This document shows positions 23,116 to 35,260 of a stretch of 64,000 nucleotides of DNA, in pieces. The DNA is taken from assembly GCA_029582165.1 (NCBI GenBank), contig CM055888.1:29279408-29343407 (forward strand), in the 5' to 3' direction. Both the position numbers and the translations under genes were made by a program. Positions within the stretch are counted from its first letter, which is position 1. Each line of letters opens with the position of its first letter. The notes under the pieces were generated by a model. The model searched no databases. It was given only the letters and a program-made list of their open reading frames with translations, and was not told the DNA's origin. This DNA is from Portulaca oleracea. Lineage: Eukaryota; Streptophyta; Magnoliopsida; Caryophyllales; Portulacaceae.

Positions 23116-24890
23116 CATTCTCACTAAACCCTCATCTGCGGGAGCAGGAGATTGGTATCCGGATTTGGGAGCTTCATCTAGCAAAGGTTTTTGATCCTTG
23201 CCTGTACTTACCTTGCTGTACAACTCCAAATACTTTGCCTCCCAGTACTCACTCCTACTTTCAAGCCAGGAGTTCTTCTCTTGAAGTTCACGTATTTAGG
23301 TCTGAAGGTTTTGAAGTCTTACCTCTATCGGGTCACCTCCCTATATTAAGTTAAAGGAAACCCATCTTAAATTATTAGTCACTACTAAGGATTAATACTC
23401 TACAGACTTATTGCATATTATTCCAATATTAACTTCAGTTTATTGTGCAAAAAATTGAAATTTAATCTAGTTGAAAAGCCGACAATAACGACTGACCAAT
23501 TAATCCCCTCTCAAGTAACCATTACCTCCCAATCATCAACGTAGTTCTTGTACGCTGTTTTACTTGTCATTGCTTCCACAACATCATTCCTCCTCTCCTC
23601 CATAGTAGCAACAATGACTTTCCTCACCAACATTTGGTACATACACATGATCACTTTAGTTCAATTGCACTTAATACTGGTTTAGCAAATTTAGAACAGA
23701 AGTACCTCAGCTTCATTAAACCCCCTTACTATGACGGAAAACTCTCTCTTAGTTGATATCTCCATCGTTTCCCAGCTTGAAAACCTGGGAAATCTATGCA
23801 AATCAAATCTCTCCAATATTGTTGTGTGGTTAAAGAACCAAACCTCCCAATAAATAATAATGTCAGTTCTTTTATTTAAACATTAATAAAAGGCATGCAC
23901 ATCCAACGCAAAACAACACATATTCCAAATTACCTGTACAAGGTGAGCAAACCCACTCATCTGCACCTCCCCTTGCCTTCCCATTAACTTCTCCCTTCAT
24001 TTATTGAGGTTACCCGAAACTCCCACACAGCCTCAAACCAGCTATACTGCCCTAGAGTTGAAACACTCTCCGCATACTTCACTACACTCTAACAAGCCCC
24101 CCTCCCCGAGGGATCTTGGAAATAGAAGCACACTCATTATGAACCAGCAGTAAACCTGCATCCAGACATTCAACTTTCCCTCGTCTTTGTTGTCTTTCAG
24201 CAATTGCATCATTGCTACTATGTAGTTCCTGTACAACCTTCGCCTCCCTTGTTGCCCCCCACCCCTCCCACCAACATCAGCTTCCACGACATCCCTAACC
24301 ATTTTCACCAATGTAGATGACTCTTCGTGATTGTTAAAGTCAACCTACGTTCCTATGCACGACAGCCTAATAAGAAGACACACATCATACACTGTAAATG
24401 GAACAAATATTTCCCTAACCTAAAACCTTTCCATCTCGGCACCCATCATGCAACCAAAGCGCCAGTAAGCTTCGTATTCATTTCAATCTTTTTGTACTTA
24501 AGACATGCACCAAAACATGTCCTTTCCACTTATATCCTTTGGTATGGCTCCAACTCAGCATTCACCTCACATACTTTAGGCAAGTAACACCTGCCCCTAA
24601 CAGTCCACTCCACATTGGCACCTACCAGATTATCTATCCCACTCCTGTAAGCCCGTTCTCGCCTCTTACTACACCCCTCCATTTATATTGAATGAACACC
24701 ATCTAACCTTAGATTATTTACATCCACTGAATTCTCAGAAACGAGAGAAGTTTCTAGGTCACTCTCCACTACCTCCCGAGCATCAAATTCGTAGTCACTT
24801 CCACTACTGTCACACAATATATCTACATTTAAAATGTTTGTTGTTGGTACATTACCCTCACTTGGGGTATAATTTGATGACATACTGTCA

Positions 24891-25799
24891 CTAGATGCAA
24901 CCTACATTTACAATTATGACAAAATGAAACTTAGCTACAAAAACTTGTAGCATCAAATTCCTTCCAATTCAACTCAATTTTTTAGATGTAAACTTGCACT
25001 CATGTTGTTGGTCATTGTTAACCCACGATATTATTGTGGATAACCCACCAAAGTCTTGGTTAACATGAACATTTTGGGGGTTCACTTTAAAGGAATTGCA
25101 TAGAAATCATTTTGTGACCATGCAATCAACGAGGGAAACATTCAAATCCTAAACTTTTATCCCTTCACACACCATGAAATAGGTTAAATTCATATGGTTT
25201 TCATAAGATTTAGGTTTGGAAGGCAAATTTTCAATTCAAACAACCGCTAAACCAAAAATACAGAAGCTTGACGAAACACTAGACCCTAATCACCTCGAAA
25301 ACAACCAGATTGAACCATCAAAAAATTGCATAACCAACTTGTGCCTGCTACGTTTTCGGTGCCATTTTTTGGAATTTTTCTTTCACTTAACATTTTATAA
25401 CCTTGATATCGACACAAGTTATCCCTTTTCAACTTTGGAGACTCGATTTTAAGTGCACCACCACCGTCGTCTTCGCTTTGCTTCTCAATAGTCGATACTA
25501 ACTCAATCAGTCGCCAAAAATGATTTCCTTTCCTTCCAATTCAAAGTTCTAAATTTTTAAGGCAAACCATAGCGTTTCACTAGTTTTCTCAACAAAAATA
25601 ATTCCGAATTAATTTCATTAGCACGCCATTAATCAATCTGCATGCTTATATGCTTTTAACAAATTTAAATCAAAAACAAAATGTTTGGTCAAATGCACTT
25701 GATTGATGGCAACACCTAAGTGTAAAACTCCTCATTATAAACTCCTTTTTTACTCAACACCAGAGAGTAATTCTCCCTTAAAAAAATATAAGGTACATT
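24891..25799. other. Upstream spacer with one GTTAAC-repeat relic
   Basis: No gene seen. At about 25015-25075 there is one diverged unit of the 11640-12700 repeat (GTTAACCCAC, then TGGTTAACATGAAC and TTTTGGGGGTTCAC) in the same orientation. Confidence 0.55.
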
Positions 25800-26205
25800 A
25801 GTATCTTGTAAGGTGTGAACGGTGAAAAATACATTAAACCAATGCAAAAGATTAATTATAATGCAGAAAGAATGCATTATTTAAAACTACAACAGTAAAT
25901 AGAAATGATCCATTACGTATGGGTAAAAGATACATTTACTTCATGGAGAAAAATATAACATTTATGATGAAAAATATACACTGTAATGCTGATATAATAC
26001 ATTATGTAAATAATACATAGGAAAACAAAAATGGTACATTATGTACACATGAAAGGTACATTATATCTCAGAAAAGAATATATCACTCATAAAGTTGTAA
26101 TATAGATATAATACATTTCGTAAAAGATACATAGGAAAATAGAAATGATACATTACGTATGCATAAAAGCTACATTACATCATAGAGGAAATATATATCA
26201 CTCGT
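25800..26205. repeat. Diverged AT-rich tandem repeat with TACATTA words
   Basis: Blocks such as CATTACGTATGGGTAAAAG (25911) and CATTACGTATGCATAAAAG (26152) and intervening GTACATTATG words suggest a degraded tandem repeat of roughly 115-120 bp. The LINE at 26225 inserted at its right edge. Confidence 0.5.
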
Positions 26206-26463
26206 AAAGTAAAATAAATTACAAAAAATTTTGTTCAAATTAAATATTCTATAGTAGCAGAAAAAGCTTTTTTCTCCCCTCCCAGGCGACTCTCAGGGCT
26301 GCAAACCCTAGCAGCGTGAGAACACCGCCGGCGACGTATGGAGTCTTCTCCCTTCACCGGAAGGGTTTTGTTGACTGATTTTGTCCTATAAGGGGACGTT
26401 GAGGACTGGGAGCACTGTTCTTCAGAGGCACGCGTCGACAGATTTCTTGAGGGACAAAAAACA

Positions 26464-27210
26464 CATATTCTGATAATAGAGATCAAAAAGGCGTTACAGA
26501 ATCTACAACTCACAGCTGAAGAAGAAGAAATCTTGGACTTCGAAGACCCGGAAGAAGAAAAGATTAACAGATAGGTCGCATTGTGTTTGGCTAGAAAACT
26601 CCATATGACAAGCAAGTTTAACCAAGATGCGTTCATGACCACACTGAAGAATATATGGCGGCCGGAGAGCGGAGTGGTAGCAAAAGAATTGGGACAAAAT
26701 CTGTTCTCTTTCCATTTCTTTTCTGAAGCGGACAAAGACAGAATCTTGGATGACGGTCCGTGGACGTTCGATAATGCCATGGTTTTACTTAAGGAGATGG
26801 AAGGAGGCGAACAACCATCGGAGATCAACTTCAATACGGTGCGATTCTAGATCAAGGTAGTGGAATTACCAATGAAGAAAAAGACTCGGGCTTTTGCGGA
26901 ATTCTTGGGGAATACTATCGGCAAATATGTGGACGTAGATGAAGATGATATATTGACACATTCCAAATATTTAAAGATCAAGGTGGATATAGACATCACA
27001 AAACCGATAAGGAGGGGTGTGAGGGTGAAAGTGGATGGTACAGCCAAGTGGATACTGTTAAAGTACGTAGAGATACCAGACTACTGTTTTATATGCGGGA
27101 TCATAGGCCATGTTTCTAGGGCATGCAAAAAGTACCAAGCCGGTATGAACATTGAAGAGATGCCATACGGACCTAAGTTCAAGGGATCCCCCATCAAGAG
27201 GAAGCGCTGA
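26464..27210 (+). pseudogene. LINE ORF1 (DUF4283 and CCHC zinc knuckle)
   Basis: One frame through the region contains the plant L1 ORF1 pattern: a DUF4283-like block (WRPESGVVAKELGQNLFSFH, ILDDGPWTFDNAMVLLKEM) and a CX2CX4HX4C knuckle (CFICGIIGHVSRAC) near 27090-27130, then a basic tail. It acts as an RNA-binding chaperone in the LINE particle. In-frame TAG codons lie near 26572 and at 26848-26850. The second stands where FWI is conserved, so it is a Trp-to-stop (TGG to TAG) change. The true start codon is not clear. Confidence 0.82.
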
Positions 27211-27496
27211 AGTGACGGAGATGAAGAGAGGACGGAAGAACGAAAAAATTTGCTAGAGCTCAGGGGGAAAGGAGTGCAGGGCGTATCGGAGGAGGAATCT
27301 GTGAGGAGGCTTCAATAAACACAGGGTATTCTGCAATACCAAGTGATGCACAGATGCTGGATACTTTTAACAAACGAAAGATGGGAGACTTTCAAGGGGA
27401 AAGGCAGGGGGAAAGGAAAGTCAGGTTAATTGCGGAGAAGGGAGCACCAAACTCTTCTGAGATGGCGACTGGAGACGACCAGTACCACCGGGCCCA

Positions 27497-30400
27497 ATGA
27501 AAATTCTAAGTTGGAACTGCAGAGGAGGGGGGGCAAACCCTCTGTAGTTTAGTCGCTCCAACTTTGGAGCAAGAAATATCACCCAGATATCATCTTTCTT
27601 TCAGAGACCATGGTGGAAGCTACTCGAATGGAAAGAATAAAATACAAGATTGGTTTCAAGAATGCGCTGGGAATTAACAGTATAGGAAGATCGGTCGGAT
27701 TAACAATTTACTGGAAGGAGGAGGTAGACTTTAATCTCATAGACTTCTCTCAACATCACATCATTCGAGAGGCGAAGAAAGGTGGAGAGAATGGTATGAG
27801 GTTCATAGGAATCTATGAATGGCCGGAGCAACAAAATAAGGAAAGGACTTGGGCGTTACTGAGAGCAAAAGCTGGAGATACTTCTATTCCGACATTTGTC
27901 GAAGGAGATTTCAACGAAATTCTAAACATGCAGGAGAAAGAAGGAGGGGTGGATAGGGACTGGAGACTAATGGAAATTTTCAAGCAAGCCTTGGCAGATT
28001 GCGAACTGCAAGATTTAAGAACGGTAGGGGCATGGTTCACGTGGTGCAGAGGAAAAAATGCAAAAACCTACATAAAGGAAAGATTAGACAGGTACGTTGC
28101 AAACCAAACATAGATAGACATATGGCCTGAAGCGAGGGTTGAGACACTACCTAACTGCACCTCGGATCACATACCGATATTGCTGGACTCAAATCCAATC
28201 ACGGGTATACAGAACAAGCAGAAGAAGCTCTTCCGTTTTGAGAAATACTGGGCAGAAGAAGGAGATTGCGAGGAAGTTATAGCAGCAACTTGGAGTAAAC
28301 CTGCAGAGGATATTACAACACAAATCAAAACCTGTGCTAGAGAGTTACAAGATTGGAGTAGAACCAAGTTTGGACAGATGAACAGAAGGATTAAAGAGGC
28401 GGAGGAGGAGCTGAATCGTCTGCAAAACAGCATACTCACGCAAGAAAATCTGGATAAACAGGCTAAAATAGAGAAAGAGCTCGAAGAGCTATTGAGCCGA
28501 AAAGAAAAACACTGGAAAATGAGGGCTCGTGCGAATGAAATAAAGGATGGGGATAGAAATACTTCATACTTTCATCATAAGGCTAAATAAAACCGCATAG
28601 ACCGACGCCAACGAGCAGATGGTACATGGGCGAACAGTAGAAGCGAAATTGTTCATGAGATTACACACTATTACACCACATTATTCCAATCAGGCGTTCA
28701 AGGAGACAACTACGAGGTTCTACAACTCATTCCAAAGGTAGTTACTCAAGATATGAATGCGAGTCTCTAAATGCCATATAGCATCGAGGAAGTGAAAACG
28801 GCATTATTCCAGATGCACCCCACAAAAGCTCCAGGACATGATGGGATGCACGCTCTATTCTATCAAACATATTGGCATATAGTGGGCAGTGAGGTTTTTA
28901 ACGTCGTGAATTCTATATTGAACGGGTCTATAATACCTGAAGAAGTGAACAAAACTATCATAACTCTCATACCGAAGTTCCATTCGCCAACTAATTTACT
29001 CGAATTCAGGCCCATCAGTTTGTGTACTATACTGTATAAAATAGCTTCCAAAGTGTTAGCAAACAGACTGAAAAATTTGCTGCCGGAAATAATATCCCAA
29101 CATCAGAGCGACTTTGTTCCCGGACGCTTGATCACAGATAACATCCTGGTTGCGTTGGAGGTTTTCCACACTATGAAATGTAGAACCCGAGCAAGACATG
29201 GGATGATGGCGGTAAAACTGGATATGAGTAAAGCGTATGACAGGGTCGAGTGGAGCTTCCTCCGTGCAATTCTAACCAAAATGGGCTTTAATGAGGATTG
29301 GGTTCAGATTATTATGGATTGCGTTACTTCAGTCTCCTACAGCTTCTATATTAATGGAGAAATATGCGGCTATATAAAACCTTCGAGGGGCCTGCGACAA
29401 GGTGACCCTGTCTCTCCATATTTGTTCATCTTGGTTGCGGAAGCACTCTCACACTTAATACATTCAGCAATTCAGAACAAGCAACTACATGGTGTAAAAA
29501 CAAGCAGAGGAGGACCGAAAATATCACATCTCTTTTTCGCGGATGACAACATACTTTTTGCCAGAGCCACGAGACATGAGAGTTTGAAGATTGTAGATAT
29601 CCTAAAGCAATACGAACTCGCATCGGGCCAAATTGTTAATTTTGATAAATCTGAAGTTTCCTTCAGTAAAAACGTCCAGAGGCAAAAACAAGATGAGCTA
29701 GCGGGGATCCTGAGCATGAAGAGGGTAGACAAACATAACAAGTATCTGGGCGCACCCACGTATGCGGGACAAAGCAAAAAAGAAATATTCAGTAGTGTGA
29801 GAGAGCGAATGAGGAAAAAATTAGGAGGATGGAAAGAAAAGCTACTATCTAAAGGGGGAAAAGAGGTCCTGATAAAATCAGTCCTACAAGCGACCCCCAT
29901 TTACTTGATGAGTATTTTCAGATTCCCATCCACGTTAATTGAGGAGCTACATGGGATGTGTGTAAAATTTTGGTGGGGCAGTGCGAATGGGGAAAGAAAG
30001 ATGCATTGGAAGGCCTGGAGCGAGCTCTGCAAACCCAAATGCCTCAGCTGAATAGGCTTTCGCGATCTGGGAGTTTTCAATGAAGCCTTACTAGCCAAGC
30101 AAGGTTGGCGATTAGTGCAGAATCTAAACTCACTACTAGCCCGCGTATTAAAAGCAAAGTACTACCCACGCTCAACCTTCCTAGAAGCAGCTCTTGGTAG
30201 CAGACCAAGTTTTTCATGGAGAGGGATTTGGGGGGCGAAGTCATTATTGAAAGAAGGTTTGTGTTGGGGAGTAGGTGATGGCAGAAATATTGATATTTGG
30301 GAGGATGCTTGGTTGCCGGAAGTACAAGGTTTCAAAATTACAACACCCTGCCTTGACAGCGACGATCGTCCTCAAAAAGTGAGTGACCTAATTTTGAGTG

Positions 30401-31557
30401 AACAAGTAAAGTGGAATGAAGAACTTATTGAGAAGATATTCAATGAAGATGATCGCATGGCTATACTTCAGATACCGCTGAGTCCGAGACTTCCAGCAGA
30501 CCGATGGATGTGGGCACTAGACAACCGAGGGATGTTTACTGTCAGAACAGCATACCTACTGGGAGCATCTTTCAACTTGGACGATTTCCAGTGCTACTGG
30601 CCAACTCTTTGGGATACGAATGTAATGCCCAAGGTCAAGCATTTTTGGGGGCGAGTATGTACAAACACGCTCCCAACGAAGTCATACTTAAAATACAGGC
30701 ATGTGATAGACTCCCCAATTTATCCCAGATGCTCTGTTGTGGAAGAAACCCATTGGCATGCAATTTTGGAATGTGAAGGGGTGAAAGAAGCATGGAACTT
30801 GTTGACATCTGAAGTATTCCAAGCAAGAGAGGAAGAGTTTTCCCTAGGAGACCTACTGGCTACATGGAAGGCAAAGCTGAGTAAGGATCAATACCAAACA
30901 TGCCTTACTCTAGCCTGTTTGATATGGGCGGAAAGGAATGATCGAGTTTTCAACAGGAATCAAACACCAATGGCGATCTTGGTAGCTAGAGCAAACAGCA
31001 TAGTCATGGAAATTAACAAAGAAGAGGCAGCGAAGGACATCAGAACCAAGCATACACATATAGGATCATCTAACCAGTGGGCTCCCCCAGCGGTGGGCGT
31101 CACAAAAATCAACACGGACGCAACTATGCTAGAAGCAGGATGGATAGGACTCAGTGCAGTAGCTAGAAACTCTGATGGATGCCTTAAATGGGCAGCGGTA
31201 AAGCGTGTCAAAGCTCATTGGTCTGCTCAGATAGCTGAAGCAAAAGCTATCTTCTTTGCAATGGAGACAGCCCGCAGGTTAGAGGAAGGACATATTCAAC
31301 TAGAGTCGGATTGCTTGACGGCTATACAGAGGATACATAGTTTTAATTCTTTTTTTAGTGAATTTGATTTAGTTGTTGAGGATATTATCGTTGTTAGTAG
31401 GTCATTTTCTCTGTGTTCATGGATTCATATTAGAAGGGATGGGAAGACGGCTCCCCATGTTTTAGCCAAAGTCCCCCCCATAGGTTTAGAGCAGGTGTGG
31501 ATTGGAGTGTGCCCCAGGCAAATTGTACTGATCATTGATCGGGAACAGATTTTCTAA
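27497..31557 (+). pseudogene. LINE ORF2 (endonuclease, reverse transcriptase, zf-RVT, RNase H)
   Basis: It starts MKILSWNCRGGG at 27497, suffers an early stop and frameshift, then runs in one frame from about 27600 to 31557. Endonuclease to about 28180 (VEGDFNEIL, SDHIPIL). Reverse transcriptase 28800-29900 with KLDMSKAYDRVEWSFL, GLRQGDPVSPYLF and FADDNILFA in place of YADD. zf-RVT region near 30600-30780. C-terminal RNase H near 31100-31470 (KINTDAT, AEAKAI, ESDC). It nicks target DNA and copies LINE RNA in place. In-frame stops: 28111-28113 (TAG), 28588-28590 (TAA), 28768-28770 (TAA) and 30049-30051 (TGA). The first and last replace Trp and the third probably replaces Gln, all by transitions. 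The C-terminal RNase H is a plant L1 trait. Confidence 0.87.
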
Positions 31558-31604
31558 TATAGCTTTTTTGCTCTTTCAAAAAAAAAAAGTAAAATAAATT
31601 ACAA

Positions 31605-31694
31605 TAAGATTCAAACCCTAAACCTTTAGATATTTTTACCAATAAATCATTTAATTGTTGCTGATAAGAAAAGAAATTCATTTAGTTTATACTG
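31605..31694. other. Short spacer after the LINE
   Basis: AT-rich; nothing recognised. Confidence 0.6.
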
Positions 31695-31840
31695 TTGTCT
31701 AGTGTGATTGCTCGTGGCGTTCGGGATGTTCAAGGTTCTTTGGAGCCAAATTATGGAGAGGGCCTTGATTTTAACTCCCAAGAGTTGAGGGCAACTCTTT
31801 TTCAAGAAGGGGAGTATAGACCGTATCGGGACGGGGCCCG
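31695..31840 (+). pseudogene. C-terminal tail of a chromovirus-type polyprotein
   Basis: The frame contains SLEPNYGEGLDFNSQELRA followed by TLFQEGEY, the kind of C-terminal tail that ends chromovirus pol, and purine-rich AAGAAGGGGAG where the PPT is expected. The rest of pol is absent upstream, so this is a truncated 3' end adjoining LTR copy B. Confidence 0.5.
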
Positions 31841-32916
31841 AGCCTCAAAATCTATGGCCACCGATCCTTCTTGCACCCCCTTGGAGAAACACGAGCGAAT
31901 CCATTTCAAGGTGGGGTGTGGAGTCCATTTTAAGGTGGACCCGGGACCTTGGATGCGTATTCGGGCCATCGTTGGTTGTGGTATTCACTTCAAATGGGAC
32001 TCGTCACCATGGGAATGGAGCTACGGGTCCTCATCGGGACCTACTTTGGGCCTTTAAAAGGGTTCGAAGTCCTTCGGCATGAATAAGCGCAAAGGGGTCA
32101 ACATGGGTTGTGGAAATGGACGTGCCTTCACTCTTTTGACCATAACTGCTTCGATACAACTCTGACGGACTTAAAATTTTGGGACCTTAAAGTACACACT
32201 GAGAGATTTCCATCGATATCTTATGTGCCTAAAATAAAGTTCGGATAAAGAAGTTATCCACGTTTGAAGTCGGAAGACAAACTGCCCAGATCGTCACGCC
32301 CGCTACCACCCACTGTAACGCTCGTGACGACTCACGACATTTTCGTTTTTTTTGTTCTAGAAGCTCCGTCACGCCCGTGACGATTGGCGTAACGCTCGTG
32401 AGAAAACTGTTTTGCGCGTATTATTGTGTTAAACGACTGTGTTTTGTTTTAAACCTCCCATTAGTAGAAATACCCCCTTAGAACGTTTTTCTAGGAGATT
32501 TTGGCTGATTATGATTGTAATGCTTATTGCATTTTAGGGTTTTCCCTATTTTCTCTCAAACCTTGTTTACTTTATCTAAGTGATTTGGTGGTGTTCTCAA
32601 GTCATTCCTTTAGTGATTATTGGTGGATTATCCTAGATAATCATGGTGAGGTGTTAGGCCTAAGGTTGTGGACTCTCCTTGCCTCAAGGTCATATCCAAT
32701 CGCTTTTGGTGTGCAAGCTTTTGGTTGATTTAGATTATTTATCTTGTTATTATTCAAGTTCAAGGGTATTATTATGGAAATCAAGCATGGATGATTGAGT
32801 TTTGCTCCTCTCTCTATTCTATTGTTCATGGGTGTTCATCGGGTTTCTCTCATCTCCCCAACCTAATCAACTCAAGCTACTCATCATCAATCCACCGCGC
32901 ATCGGGAATCATTCCA
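31841..32916 (+). mobile_element. Gypsy-type LTR (copy B) of the same family as 4060-6807
   Basis: The left limit is uncertain. It carries four palindromic boxes (32293-32402), a decayed TATA position near 32465 and the downstream block shared with copy A, ending TTCCA at 32916. A PBS follows. A pol tail on the left and a PBS on the right of one LTR indicates a tandem or recombined arrangement rather than a simple element. Confidence 0.6.
32293..32402. repeat. Palindromic boxes (type GTCACG-N2-CGTGAC)
   Basis: Boxes start at 32293, 32315, 32368 and 32389. GTCACGCCCGTGAC at 32368 is a perfect dyad; the others are near matches. Spacing is 22 and 21 bp within pairs and 75 bp between pairs. Confidence 0.8.
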
Positions 32917-32918
32917 TT

Positions 32919-32930
32919 TGGAATCAGAGC
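32919..32930 (+). promoter_or_regulatory. Primer-binding site, tRNA-iMet type
   Basis: TGGAATCAGAGC, one mismatch from the standard site, two bases after the LTR end. Confidence 0.7.
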
Positions 32931-33185
32931 TTATCCCAAACCGCTCCACTTTCCCTTTACTTGTGCATTTTATGAGTCATTGAATTAAACCTTTAAGAGT
33001 GAACATCCATTTGTTCCGAACTCTTCTAAATTTAACCCAATTTGCTCATTTAAATGTTAGGATTGGAAGAAAGCGATTTATGCAAGTATTATTTAGAAAT
33101 ATATAAACAAAAAGCCTTAAAGTTGCATCGACACATTGTAAAACCATGTTTTACCATAGTTTATGCAACCCGATGTGCTTTTAGT

Positions 33186-33203
33186 TCGAAATGGGAGTCG
33201 CCA
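33186..33203 (-). promoter_or_regulatory. Possible Tat-type primer-binding site
   Basis: The minus strand reads TGGCGACTCCCATTTCG. Its first ten bases match the TGGCGACTCC start seen in many Ogre/Tat elements; the rest diverges. It directly adjoins the LTR-like block at 33204. Confidence 0.45.
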
Positions 33204-33944
33204 CCCGACTTTTTAAGGGAAAAGCCAAGACAAACCAAAGAGAAAATGAAGAAAGACTCCGCCTACGAAATCCAATAATGGATTTGGGGGTAAGGCTACG
33301 AACTCGAAAAGTAAGAACTTTAGGAATTCACCTCTTACAAAATGAAAGACTCCACTACAAGTTTTAAGTGTGCTTTTATAAGATTTGGAAAATAGATAAA
33401 TAAGAACTTTATAGAATTATTTCATTGAACATGCAACATCAATTATAAAATAAATGTACAACATTTACACATTATTTACAAGAAAACAAAGAAACTTTAA
33501 AGCTTACATTGTGCTAATTTGAAGAAGATGCATTGCCTTGCCTTTTGCTTGAAGGTGCTCCTCTTAGTACTCCTTGATGTTACTCCTCACAAATGCCAAA
33601 AATGAACCAAAATAAGTAGAGAAAAAGTGGTGAAAAGGGGATAGAAAAAGGGCTCTTTTGTAGCTTTTTGTGGGTTTAGAATAGGGTTTTTTTGTAGGGT
33701 TTTGGATAGAATAGGTTTAGAGAATTAGGAGATGGTAAGAATAGAGATTTATGGAGAGGTATAAGTGATGATAAGATTACGAGAAAGATGTGTAGGATAG
33801 TGATATGAATATGGAGATAAGAGTAGATATTAGAATGATATTAGAGAGAATAAGAGTATTGGTGAGTGAATGAGAGAAAAAGAGAATGAGATGGTGAGTG
33901 AGATTGAGTGAGTGAGTGAGCGAGTTTGGCTTTGAGAGGAGTAG

Positions 33945-33952
33945 TATTTATA
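33945..33952 (-). promoter_or_regulatory. TATA box of the Tat LTR
   Basis: TATAAATA on the minus strand, followed by a TCACTCACTCAC-rich leader. Confidence 0.55.
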
Positions 33953-34040
33953 AGAGAATGAGGGAGGAGAGAACACATGCACATACATGCACATACATGC
34001 CCTCTGGTCCAAGGCAGTCAAGGCACACTTTCCTAGGTAG

Positions 34041-34900
34041 TTAGGGGTTGTATTCAAAGGAGATATTACGTTCCTTATTTGGATTTCGTCGTAGTATAAT
34101 CATATTAGTGCTGGTAAATTTTTGGTCGATCCCAATATTTGAATTTATCTGATTTGGAAAAAAATTGGGTTTGGTCATGATGTTTCGTCCAAATTTTGAC
34201 ATTGACAAAATATTTGTAGACAATATTTCTCCTTTTCTATTGTTCAAACTCAATTTTGACCAAGATTTAGTTGCGTTTGAATTGTTCGTTTCTAAAAAGG
34301 TCAAGTCTGGACATGAATATCTCTTCTGCATTTTTACATTAACAACTTGTGCTGGGAATATACCACTTGGCTTGTCATCGCCATCCGCTGCCATCCGAGT
34401 CGGTTTATTATCGCCTGCAACCATGAGATCTGCCACCGATGGGTCTGCCATATGATGAGTGTAAGCTCTTCTCCTCCCACTTTTAATTACTTTGTGAAAT
34501 CTCCACTAAATTTCTGTAGTTAAATGTTTTCTTTTAGTTTGACTAGTAGAAAAGTATAAAAAAAAAGGGTGCGTTCTAACTTTTGTGACTGTTTTTTTTT
34601 CAATGTTTAAGTCAAGTATTCAATGTAGTGAATGGGATATTCTATTTGAAGCAATATAATCTAAGTAGATGTAAAGTGAGTGATGATGTAATTGGAAATG
34701 GAGTAAAGAGTGTAAAATCGTTACATTGAAAACTAATTGACTGCTCTCTGGCTAGTTGGTGATTAGTTTAGTGGTTACTCGAATCTTCATTTTTATTATG
34801 CACTGTGCTTGGTCATAGGGGTATAGGAGGTACTATTCAGTGTTGATCTTACTCGGGTTTGATCATTCTCTCTATTTCATAGTTGACCTTGCTGAAAAAA
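34041..34900. other. Spacer, possibly interior of the CACTA-type insertion
   Basis: The overlapping sense and antisense frames at 34041-34455 have no recognisable domain. Nothing else seen. Confidence 0.5.
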
Positions 34901-34919
34901 CAGGTGATCAACGTGGGTA

Positions 34920-35130
34920 AGACAGTAAGACAGCTGAGACCAGAATAGATGATAAGGTTGGTTCAAAACGGCAAGGCAACTGAGACCATAATAGGTGACT
35001 GTCATTGTTCAGATGGCAAGAAAGCTGAGACCACAATAAGTGACCGGCATGGGTCAGATGGCGAGACAGCTGAGGGTGCAATTGGTAATCAATATGGTTT
35101 AGATGAAAAAGAAAACTGAGACCACATATA
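34920..35130 (+). repeat. 45-bp minisatellite, five copies, period divisible by three
   Basis: The marker CTGAGAC (or close) recurs at 34935, 34981, 35026, 35071 and 35117, spacing 45-46 bp. One frame reads DGKKAETTISDRHGS then DGETAEGAIGNQYG, a 15-residue repeat. Because the period is a multiple of three it may be a coding repeat of the gene whose later exons are at 35261 and 35870. Confidence 0.7.
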
Positions 35131-35260
35131 GTGTGCGACATATGGGTTTGGTGGAGATATCTTGGCTCTTGTCTCTTGAGCCTAGATTCATTTATGTTGT
35201 GTCTGATCAATGTAGTTCATAAATGAACTTATCAATATTACTTTCTAATATGAATCTCAG

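Larger units (their letters stand above)
13330..24890 (-). pseudogene. Ulp1-like (C48) cysteine protease gene remnant, split by three transposons
   Basis: Collinear exon-like blocks on the minus strand. N-terminal: 24883-24683 (opening MSSNYTPSEGNVPTTNI) and 24690-24000 with VYDVCLLIRLSCIG, RRRLYRNYIVAMMQLLKDN and VWMQVYCWFIMSVLLFPRS. These resemble the helical N-terminal region found before Ulp1 domains in plant transposon-associated proteins. Middle: FDLHRFPRFSSWETMEIS near 23790, ATMEERRNDVVEAMTSK near 23590, a coiled-coil-like block near 23270. C-terminal: basic linker 17590-17351, exons near 15220 and 15050, an FFPI...HW block near 14840 and SGHDCGVFIMG near 13530, which carries the DCG cysteine motif of Ulp1/SUMO proteases. 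GT-AG junctions can be placed around several blocks. Stops and frameshifts show it is dead. Insertions occupy 13875-14475, 15341-17296 and 17667-23115. In life it would cleave SUMO-like conjugates. Such genes are known as cargo of Mutator-like elements, but I found no terminal repeats here. Confidence 0.65.
26225..31587 (+). mobile_element. Full-length L1-type LINE with 17-bp TSD
   Basis: The target duplication AGTAAAATAAATTACAA lies at 26208-26224 and 31588-31604. The element ends in a poly-A run at about 31578-31588. It has a GC-richer 5' untranslated region, ORF1 and ORF2 in the standard plant L1 order. Both frames are broken by stops, so it is inactive, but almost no coding sequence has been lost. 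Confidence 0.9.

Noticed and set aside
33351..33368. CACTACAAG as the missing left end of the CACTA element
   Set aside because: It diverges after eight bases from the right terminus, has no matching 3-bp duplication and lacks subterminal repeats beside it.
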